Of a stretch of DNA of 64,000 bases, positions 57,417-64,000 are shown piece by piece. The notes below the pieces were generated by a model. The model saw nothing but the letters and a program-made list of their open reading frames with translations. It had not been told where the DNA came from and did no database searches. The position numbers and the translations under genes were made by a program. Numbering within the stretch: the first letter of the stretch is position 1; each line of letters begins with the position of its first letter. The stretch is from Cupriavidus phytohabitans (lineage in GTDB: Bacteria > Pseudomonadota > Gammaproteobacteria > Burkholderiales > Burkholderiaceae), in assembly GCF_000426345.1 (NCBI RefSeq), contig NZ_AUFE01000006.1:124001-188000 (forward strand). The letters are read 5' to 3'.

Positions 57417-58724
57417 ATGACAACGACCGCAGTAACCCCCGGCGTCAGCGACGCCGCCTTTGAAGACGCCACCTACCGCAAGGTGAGCTGGCGCCTGGTG
57501 CCCTTCCTGCTGATGTGCTACGTGGTCGCCTACCTGGACCGCGTCAATGTGGGCTTTGCCAAGCTGCAGATGCTCAACGACCTGCAGTTCAGCGAGACCG
57601 TCTACGGACTGGGCGCCGGCATCTTCTTCATCGGCTACTTCCTGTTCGAAGTGCCGAGCAACGTGATCCTGCACAAGGTGGGCGCGCGCATCTGGATCGC
57701 GCGCATCATGATCACCTGGGGCGCGATCTCGGCGGCGATGATGTTCGTCACCACGCCGACCATGTTCTACGTGCTGCGCTTCCTGCTGGGCATTGCCGAA
57801 GCCGGCTTCTTTCCGGGCATCATCCTGTACCTGACCTACTGGTACCCGGCCAACCGGCGCGGGCGCACCACCACCTTCTTCATGACCGCGATCGCGCTGT
57901 CGGGCGTGATCGGCGGGCCGCTGTCGGGGTGGATCATGCAGTCGTTCGACGGCCATAGCGGCTGGGCGGGCTGGCAGTGGATGTTCCTGCTGGAAGGGGT
58001 GCCCTCGATCCTGGTGGGGCTGTGGGTGCTGGCCTACCTGGATGACCGCATCGCGCACGCCAGGTGGCTCACGGCCGGGGAAAAGGCGCTGCTAGAGCGC
58101 AATATCGCCGCCGAAGACGCGCACAAGGAAGACCCGCCAATCCGCACCGTGATGTTCAGCCCGCGCGTCTGGCTGATGAGCGCGATCTACTTCTGCTTCG
58201 TCATGGGCCTGTACGGCGTCAGCTTCTGGCTGCCGACCATCATCAAGCAGACCGGCGTGAAGAGCGCGCTCGACATCGGCCTGCTGACCGCGATCCCGTA
58301 TGGCTGCGCGGTGATCGGCATGGTGCTGGTGGCGCACAGTGCCGACCGCAGCGGCGAACGGCGCTGGCATATCGCGATCCCGGCGCTGCTCGGCTCGTTC
58401 GGCCTGCTGCTGTCGGTGCAATGGGCCACCAATACCACGCTGGCCATGTGCGCGCTGACGCTGGCCACCATCGGCATCCTGACCACGTTGCCGCTGTTCT
58501 GGAGCCTGCCCACGTCGTTCCTGGCCGGCACCGGCGCGGCAGCCGGCATTGCCCTGATCAACTCGCTGGGCAACCTCGCCGGCTTTCTCAGCCCGTATGC
58601 GGTAGGCTGGCTCAAGGACCTGACCAGGAGCACGGACTCCGGCATGTACCTGCTGGCCGCGTGCCTGGTGGTCGGCGCGGCGTTGACGCTGTCGGTCCCG
58701 GCCCGGCTGGTGAGCCGCAGGTAG
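57417..58724 (+). CDS. MFS transporter, anion:cation symporter family
   Basis: This 435-aa inner-membrane transporter has 12 predicted helices. The family signature is visible as YLDRVNVGFAKLQM near helix 1, GYFLFEVPSNVILHKVGARIWIARIM (in part), and a long central loop. It resembles tartrate, phthalate, 4-hydroxyphenylacetate or glucarate carriers of the ACS family. It has a ribosome site (CAGGAGA) before the ATG at 57417. With the SDR and aldehyde dehydrogenase it could bring in and process an organic acid. A strong terminator follows. Confidence 0.93.
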   Translation: MTTTAVTPGVSDAAFEDATYRKVSWRLVPFLLMCYVVAYLDRVNVGFAKLQMLNDLQFSETVYGLGAGIFFIGYFLFEVPSNVILHKVGARIWIARIMITWGAISAAMMFVTTPTMFYVLRFLLGIAEAGFFPGIILYLTYWYPANRRGRTTTFFMTAIALSGVIGGPLSGWIMQSFDGHSGWAGWQWMFLLEGVPSILVGLWVLAYLDDRIAHARWLTAGEKALLERNIAAEDAHKEDPPIRTVMFSPRVWLMSAIYFCFVMGLYGVSFWLPTIIKQTGVKSALDIGLLTAIPYGCAVIGMVLVAHSADRSGERRWHIAIPALLGSFGLLLSVQWATNTTLAMCALTLATIGILTTLPLFWSLPTSFLAGTGAAAGIALINSLGNLAGFLSPYAVGWLKDLTRSTDSGMYLLAACLVVGAALTLSVPARLVSRR

Positions 58725-58748
58725 GCAAGCGCTTCGCGGGTGGCCCGC

Positions 58749-58782
58749 AACGGCGCTTTCCGGCAAGGAAAGCGCCGTTTTT
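58749..58782 (+). terminator. Rho-independent terminator after the MFS gene
   Basis: AACGGCGCTTTCC / GGAAAGCGCCGTT with a short loop and TTTTTC. It begins 24 bp past the stop codon. Confidence 0.93.
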
Positions 58783-58972
58783 CATGGGATCTGCGCAAGT
58801 GCCTGGCGCGGCGCTCGCGCGGCGACGACGCGCCATCCGCTGACGCCGGTGTAGGACCAAACCCGGCATTGCGGCCCCGGCTTGCGCCCTAGCATGGAAA
58901 GGAAGACACCCGGAGTGATCCACACGGGGTCCTCCGGGCATGTGAATCCTGAAGATTGCCAAGGAGGCCACG

Positions 58973-59803
58973 ATGCCGCACCTGCCCCCGTTTGCCCCCA
59001 CCCAGTCACTGAAGCGCGTCGAAGCGCGGCTCGCACGCCGCACGCGCGTCAAGCGCCTTGTCATCGCGCTCAGCGCCGGCGTGGTCGCGCTGCTGGCCCT
59101 TGTGCCAGCTGCCAGCCATGCCCAGGCACCCGTGGTCGAAGCCACACCGGCGCCCGCGCCCGCCATGCCCGCGCCGGCTCCGGCAGCGACTGCTCCGGCA
59201 CCGACTGCTCCGGCAGCGACGTCGCCAGCAGCGACCGCCCCAGCTCCGGCCGGCGCCATCGCCCCAACCCCGGGCGTGACCGCGCCCGCGACGCAGCCGC
59301 CCACCACCATGCCGCCGCCGGTTGCCCAGCCTGCACCGGCACCGGGTACTGCAGCGCCGCCGCCAACGGCATCGCCTGCCCCGGCACCGGGCGGTGCCTC
59401 ACCTGCCGTGCCCGCTCCGCCGGCCACCGCGGCCCAGCCACGCCCGCCGCTGACCACGCCGCAGCCTCCGCCGCCGCGTGATGCAATGGTGCAGCGTACC
59501 GCGGGGGCGGTAACCTACATCTGCGGCGGCGTTGCCGAGGACGAACAGGTCGCACTGCAGCAGCTGGCACGCAACTTCAACATGAGCCTGCTCTTTACGC
59601 AGGGCGCGCGCGGCGAGTACCTGTCGGATGTCGACGTCAAGCTGATGCGCGGCAACAAGGAAGTGGCGAGCTTTGTCGCCGACGGGCCGCGCTGCCTGCT
59701 GAAGGCGCCGAGCGGCACGTACAACGTGCGGGCGACTTACCAGGGCCGGACCAGGACGGCCACGGTGAGCACCGGCGGCCGCAACAACCAGATGCGCTGG
59801 TAG
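58973..59803 (+). CDS. Pro/Ala-rich exported hypothetical protein
   Basis: This 276-aa protein has a long N-terminal region with a basic stretch and signal sequence (about 25-51, ending AASHAQA). A low-complexity segment rich in Pro and Ala (about 52-165) follows, then a compact C-terminal domain of about 100 residues starting at YICGGVAEDEQVAL. The last has one cysteine pair (YICGG; GPRCLLKA) and ends RNNQMRW. The C-terminal domain looks like a small all-beta module (YNVRATYQGRTRTATVS); I cannot name it. The Pro/Ala region resembles a cell-wall-spanning linker, as in TonB-like proteins. Function unknown. Confidence 0.75.
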   Translation: MPHLPPFAPTQSLKRVEARLARRTRVKRLVIALSAGVVALLALVPAASHAQAPVVEATPAPAPAMPAPAPAATAPAPTAPAATSPAATAPAPAGAIAPTPGVTAPATQPPTTMPPPVAQPAPAPGTAAPPPTASPAPAPGGASPAVPAPPATAAQPRPPLTTPQPPPPRDAMVQRTAGAVTYICGGVAEDEQVALQQLARNFNMSLLFTQGARGEYLSDVDVKLMRGNKEVASFVADGPRCLLKAPSGTYNVRATYQGRTRTATVSTGGRNNQMRW

Positions 59804-59916
59804 GTCGAGGATGGCAGCGCCGCTACGCGGCGTTGCCGGAGGAGAGGAAGGGGCGCGGCGTGTCGCGATGCCGCGCTTTTTCTTTTGGCCGAATGCCTCA
59901 CGTCAACTGACGGTGG

Positions 59917-59946
59917 TCTCCCTCTCCCGCAAGCGAGAGAGGGGAG
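59917..59946. repeat. Imperfect hairpin of the CTCCCCTCTCCC family, copy 3
   Basis: CTCCCTCTCCCGC and GCGAGAGAGGGGAG face each other across AA, with one bulge and one mismatch. It lies between the convergent ends of the exported protein gene and the CheA-type kinase gene. Confidence 0.65.
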
Positions 59947-59969
59947 CGAACCGATAGCGTTTGAAACGC

Positions 59970-62900
59970 TCAGGCCCCCGGCCCCTCGCCCAGCATCTGC
60001 GCCACCGATGCCGCCGTTCCCGCCGCGCGCTCGCCCAGCAGGCGCTGCAGCGTGGCCAGCAGCTGGTCCTCGTTATACGGCTTGCCGAGGTAGACGTTGA
60101 CGCCGATTTCCTCCGCGTAGCGGCGATGCTTGTCCGCCGTGCGCGAGGTGATCATCACCAGCGGCATATGCGCCGTGCGCGAGTCGGAACGCACGTTGCG
60201 GGTCAGGTCGAAGCCGTCCATGTTCGGCATCTCGATATCCACCAGCATCGCATCCGGCATCACTTCCTGCAGCTGCTTGAGCGCATCCACGCCGTCACGC
60301 GCCAGCACCACCTGGTAGCCGGCGCGGCCGAGCAGGCGCTGGGTCGCCTTGCGCACGGTCAGCGAATCATCGACCACCATCACCGTGGGCTGCAGCGCCA
60401 GGCCGCGCACCGGCGCGGCGCTGCCGTCACCGGCCAGTTCGGCGACCGCGCCCAGCGGCCCGGCCACCGGCTGCGCCAACTGCGGCGCGGACTCCGGTGC
60501 GGACGGCGCAGGGACCATCTGCTGCGGCGCGGGCTGGCCGCGCTCGCGCAGCAGCCGCTGGGCCAGCACCACGGGGTTGTAGATCAGCACGATCTCGCCG
60601 TCGCCGAGCGTGGTTGCGCCGGCAATGCCTTCCAGCCGCGCCAGCTGCGGCCCGATGTGCTTGACCACCACTTCGCGGTTGCCGACCACCTCGTCAACGT
60701 GCACGGCGACACGTTCGGCGCCGCTGCGCACCAGCACCACCGGCGAGTACTTGCGGCCGGCCGTCACGGAGTTGCCCTCTTCCAGCAGGGCGCCGAAGTA
60801 GAAGAACGGCACGTCGGCGCCGGCCACCGCGAAGCGTCCCTGGTTGTAGGCCTCCACCAGCGCCGGCGCGCGCAGCTGCTGCACCTGGTCGATCATGCCG
60901 CTGGGCACCGCATAGCGCCGCGCGCCCAGCGAGAACACCAGCACCTGCGTGATGGCCGTGGTCAGCGGCAGGTGCACGGTAAAGGTGGTGCCCTGCCCGG
61001 CCTTCGAAGCCAGCGTGATGCGGCCGCCCAGCGCCACGGTCTCGGCGCGCACCACGTCCATGCCGACGCCGCGCCCGGCCAGCTCGGAGACTGCATCGGC
61101 CGTGGAGAAGCCGGGGGTGAAGATCATCTCGGTCAGGCGCGCCTCGCCGGCGTCGTCGTCCGGCGCAAGCAGGCGGCGCTCGACCGCGCGCGCGCGGATG
61201 CGCGCCAGGTCCAGCCCGTTGCCGTCGTCGACGAAGTGCAGCACCACTTCATTGCCTTCCTGCTGCACCTCCAGCGTCAGCGCGCCCGTGGCGGGCTTGC
61301 CGGCGGCGCGGCGTTGCGGCGCGGGCTCGATCCCGTGCACCACCGCATTGCGGATCAGGTGTTCGATCGGGCCAGCCATGCGGTCCAGCACGGAGCGGTC
61401 GATCTCGACCGTGCCGCCCTTGATCAGCAGCCGCACTTCCTTGCCGGTCTCGGCGGCGGCCTGGCGCGCCACGCGGTACAGGCGTTCGGCCAGCGCGTCG
61501 AACTGCACCATGCGCGCCTGCATCAGGCTGCGCTGCAGCCCGCGCGTCAGCCGCGCCTGCGCAGCCAGGTCGCCGGCGGCGCGGTCGAAGCCGCGCTGCA
61601 GGTTCTGCTCGACGGTGGCCACGTCGTTGACCGATTCGGCCATCATCCGCGTCAGTTCCTGGAAGCGGGTAAAGCGGTCGAACTCGAGCGGGTCGAACTC
61701 CTGCTTGTGCTGCGCATCGGCGATGCGGGACGCCATCTGCGATTCGGCCTGGATCTCGATCTCGCGCAACTGGCCGCGCAGGCGCGCGACGTTGTCGTTG
61801 AGTTCGCCCAGGTAGGTGCGCATCGCATCGAGTTCGCTGTCGAGCCGCGCGCGCGTCGCGCCGACTTCGCCGGCCTCGTTGATCAGCGTGTCGAGCGCAC
61901 GCGCCTGCACACGCACCAGCGCACGCTGCGGCTCGGCCGCCGGGATGGACGCGGTGGGAGGCATCGGCACCATCACGTCCGCGGGCCCGGGCATGACCGG
62001 CAGCATGGAGACCGCACCGGCAACATCTGCGGCAGGATTTGGGGCCGCTTCAGGGTGCGCTTCGGCGGCGGGCTCCGCCTCATCCTGCGGCGCCCCGCCC
62101 AGACCGTTGATCACATCCGGGTCGTCGGGGGGCAGCAGGCGGCCGGCCTGGAGCGCTTCGGCGTGCGCGAGAATGCGGTCGTACCAGGCGTAGAGGCGCT
62201 CGAACAACTGCGGGCCGGCTCCCGGCCCGGCCTGCACGCGCAGGCTGGCATCGAGCAGCGTTTCCATCTCGTGCGCGGCTTGGCCCAGCGCCATTGCGCC
62301 GGCCATGCGCGCACTGCCCTTGAGCGTATGCAGCGCGCGCAGCACCAGTCCGCCGTGGCGCGCGTCCGCCGGCGCCGCTTCCCAGGTGCGCACCAGCTTG
62401 CCGAGTTCGGGCAGCGTGCCCTGGGCTTCCTCGAGGAAGATCTGGACCAGCGCGGGGTCGGGCGCGGGGTCGGACGCGGCGTCACCGGCCTCCGCCGCGA
62501 CCGGCGGCCGGTGCGAGGTCGGCAGCGCAATCACGACGGCATCATGCTGCGCAGGGAGCGCGGGCGGCGTGGGCTCGGCCGGCGCTGGCGCTGACGGTGC
62601 TTCGTCATCCTCGGGCAGCGGCTGGCCATACAGCTGCGCCATCGAGCTGTCCGGCGCGTCGGGCACCACCACGGCCACGCGTGGGCGCAGCAAGGCGCGC
62701 TCGCCGAATTCCACCAGGCTGCGGTGCAGGCCTGCGTCGGCCTGCGGCCAGACGCCGGCGGCAAACTGGTGCAGCATGCCGCGCAGCCGCTCCACCGCCT
62801 GCTCCAGCAGGCGGAAGTCGCCCGGATGCATTGCCACCGGGTGCGAGCCCAGCTGCAGCAGCAGTCCTTCCAGCGCTTCGGCGATCTCGCGCACCGGCTC

Positions 62901-64000
62901 CAGCCCCACGGTCGAGGCACTGCCCTGCAGCGTGTGCGCCACGCGCAGCGCCAGCTCGCTCGGGCACGGATGCCCCTCGTGGCGCCATTCGGAGATATCA
63001 GTGGCGAACTGGCGCAGCAGGTCGTCGGCCTCCTGCAGGTAGACGTTGTAGAGCGCCAGGCCGATTCGGACCGGGCCGATGACCTTGTAGTTGTCCTCCT
63101 CGCTGGACAGGCCGCCGGCCAGGCGGAACGGGATGACGTTGTCGTCCTCGCCGGGCGTGTCCTGCGGTGCCGCCGCTCCCGGCTGCCTGTCGTCCGCGGA
63201 AGGCACTGGTGGAGCGGCCTCCGGGGTGGACGGCTTGCCCGCAGCCTCCCCTTCATTCGCCTGGAGGCCGTCGCGCACCGCCTCGGCAGTTGCCACCAGG
63301 GCAGCGATATCGTGCCCCGCACCCGCGTCGCGGTGCAACTGAGCCACCCACGCCGACAGCTCGGCGTGCGCGCGGCGCAGCAGCGACAGCAGCGCCGGCA
63401 CCGGCGCGCGGGACTCGGCGATCCACAGGTTCATCACCTGCTCCACCGCCCACGCGGCTTCGCCGTAGCGATGCAGGCCGACCATGCGGCTCGAGCCCTT
63501 GAGCGTATGGAAGGCACGCCGCATGCGGCTGAGCGTGTCGGCATCACGCAAGGGATCGACGCCCCCGTCGAGGTCGCTGGCAATGCCGTCCAGCACCTCG
63601 TCGGCTTCATTGAGGAAGATGTCGAGCAGCTCGGCGTCGACCGCGGCGCTGTCATCGGCAGCGGGCCGGGTCGGCGCGGCGGCGGCTGCAGCTGCAGCAG
63701 GCAGCGGAGCCGGTTCAGGCTCGCCCGCGGCATCGGCCAGCGCCAGCATCAGGCGACCGGCGGCATCATCGCTGCCGGCCAGCCAGGCATTGCATTGCGT
63801 GGTGGCATCGGCGGCGCGGCGCCGCAGCGGCGCGTTGTCGTCGATCGCGGCCTGGTCCGCCAGCGCCTGCAGCGCGGCACGCAGGCGCTGCACCTGCGGC
63901 GCGTCGAGCATGGGACCGGCCTGGAACGCTTCGGCCGCGGCGTCGCGGGCAGCGGCAAGCGGAGTCTGCACAGCGCGTGCATCCTCGATGGCTGCGGCTT
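59970..64000 (-). CDS. CheA-type hybrid histidine kinase/response regulator (PilL/ChpA-like), C-terminal part
   Basis: At least 1343 residues are visible, and the frame stays open to the right edge of the window, so the start lies outside; a GTG at 63971 is probably internal. Three Hpt domains are seen, with phosphoacceptor histidines in FHTLKGSS, AHTLQGSA and LHTLKGSA. They are followed by a dimerisation helix region, a CheA ATPase domain (LIRNAVVHGIEP; GRGVGMDVV; GQGTTFTVHLPL), a CheW-like domain, and a C-terminal receiver domain (VMVVDDSLTVRKATQRLL; MLVDIEMPNMDG with the acceptor Asp; KPY). This order matches ChpA/PilL, which controls type IV pili twitching. The rest of the pil-chp operon would lie further right. 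Confidence 0.93.
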   Translation of the reverse strand, partial: AAAIEDARAVQTPLAAARDAAAEAFQAGPMLDAPQVQRLRAALQALADQAAIDDNAPLRRRAADATTQCNAWLAGSDDAAGRLMLALADAAGEPEPAPLPAAAAAAAAPTRPAADDSAAVDAELLDIFLNEADEVLDGIASDLDGGVDPLRDADTLSRMRRAFHTLKGSSRMVGLHRYGEAAWAVEQVMNLWIAESRAPVPALLSLLRRAHAELSAWVAQLHRDAGAGHDIAALVATAEAVRDGLQANEGEAAGKPSTPEAAPPVPSADDRQPGAAAPQDTPGEDDNVIPFRLAGGLSSEEDNYKVIGPVRIGLALYNVYLQEADDLLRQFATDISEWRHEGHPCPSELALRVAHTLQGSASTVGLEPVREIAEALEGLLLQLGSHPVAMHPGDFRLLEQAVERLRGMLHQFAAGVWPQADAGLHRSLVEFGERALLRPRVAVVVPDAPDSSMAQLYGQPLPEDDEAPSAPAPAEPTPPALPAQHDAVVIALPTSHRPPVAAEAGDAASDPAPDPALVQIFLEEAQGTLPELGKLVRTWEAAPADARHGGLVLRALHTLKGSARMAGAMALGQAAHEMETLLDASLRVQAGPGAGPQLFERLYAWYDRILAHAEALQAGRLLPPDDPDVINGLGGAPQDEAEPAAEAHPEAAPNPAADVAGAVSMLPVMPGPADVMVPMPPTASIPAAEPQRALVRVQARALDTLINEAGEVGATRARLDSELDAMRTYLGELNDNVARLRGQLREIEIQAESQMASRIADAQHKQEFDPLEFDRFTRFQELTRMMAESVNDVATVEQNLQRGFDRAAGDLAAQARLTRGLQRSLMQARMVQFDALAERLYRVARQAAAETGKEVRLLIKGGTVEIDRSVLDRMAGPIEHLIRNAVVHGIEPAPQRRAAGKPATGALTLEVQQEGNEVVLHFVDDGNGLDLARIRARAVERRLLAPDDDAGEARLTEMIFTPGFSTADAVSELAGRGVGMDVVRAETVALGGRITLASKAGQGTTFTVHLPLTTAITQVLVFSLGARRYAVPSGMIDQVQQLRAPALVEAYNQGRFAVAGADVPFFYFGALLEEGNSVTAGRKYSPVVLVRSGAERVAVHVDEVVGNREVVVKHIGPQLARLEGIAGATTLGDGEIVLIYNPVVLAQRLLRERGQPAPQQMVPAPSAPESAPQLAQPVAGPLGAVAELAGDGSAAPVRGLALQPTVMVVDDSLTVRKATQRLLGRAGYQVVLARDGVDALKQLQEVMPDAMLVDIEMPNMDGFDLTRNVRSDSRTAHMPLVMITSRTADKHRRYAEEIGVNVYLGKPYNEDQLLATLQRLLGERAAGTAASVAQMLGEGPGA

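Noticed and set aside
59140-59480. Dense CCGGCACCG-type direct repeats
   Set aside because: They are the coding sequence of the Pro/Ala-rich linker and need no separate repeat call.
59961-62594. An 877-codon plus-strand open frame
   Set aside because: It is antisense to the CheA-type kinase, whose Hpt, ATPase, CheW and receiver motifs are clear.

Overview
This window is about 64 kb of high-GC chromosome from a betaproteobacterium, most likely a Cupriavidus species close to C. necator or C. taiwanensis. Three things point there: the Burkholderiales gene order gyrA-serC-pheA-hisC-tyrA-aroA-cmk-rpsA, a tmRNA with the tag peptide ANDERYALAA, and two adjacent full-length cyanophycin synthetase genes. 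The species call is inference from protein recognition and gene order; no database search was run.

Layout. (1) 1-11.1 kb, minus strand: gyrA, a secreted DUF2059 protein, then serC, pheA, hisC, tyrA, aroA, cmk and the start of rpsA, covering serine and aromatic amino acid synthesis and housekeeping. A small DUF2061 membrane gene sits on the opposite strand beside cmk. Between hisC and tyrA lies a 266-bp non-coding element made of interleaved inverted repeats. (2) 11.5-16 kb, plus strand: an OmpA-family protein, ubiG-gph (overlapping), tmRNA, a conserved small acidic protein and an orphan fimbrial-type adhesin. (3) 16-24.3 kb: a cyanophycin locus in which a DUF1854 gene and an unusual ABC exporter diverge from cphA1 and cphA2. 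(4) 24.4-29.6 kb: parts of polar amino acid ABC transporters, a D-amino-acid dehydrogenase and a divergent LysR regulator. (5) 29.7-36 kb: a CNNM/CorC-type protein, a PAP2 phosphatase, a DUF1653-HD fusion, tRNA-Ser(CGA), serS and rarA. (6) 36-41 kb: an iron(III)-type ABC importer (ATPase, fused permease, binding protein) with an alpha-repeat protein inside it. (7) 41-48.2 kb: two lipoproteins, lolA, ftsK, trxB, an Smr protein, a TRIC-type channel and a PII protein. (8) 48.4-54.6 kb: an AraC/GlxA-type regulator with an atypical N-terminus, a SugE-like exporter, nadE, a large acyltransferase, cytochrome b561 and ppa. (9) 54.7-59.8 kb: aldehyde dehydrogenase, a small membrane protein, an SDR dehydrogenase, an MFS transporter and a Pro/Ala-rich secreted protein. 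(10) 59.97-64 kb: the C-terminal part of a very large CheA-type hybrid kinase of the PilL/ChpA kind, running off the window.

The most unusual structure is the element at 3741-4006. A perfect 23-bp terminal inverted repeat encloses two long stem-loops whose loops are complementary to each other. Other points of interest are the PH-like/zinc-ribbon/ABC fusion linked to cyanophycin, a helically phased CCTGTG array upstream of the PII gene, a Fur-box-like site beside cmk, and 13-bp tandem repeats that place stop codons in more than one frame at two gene ends.
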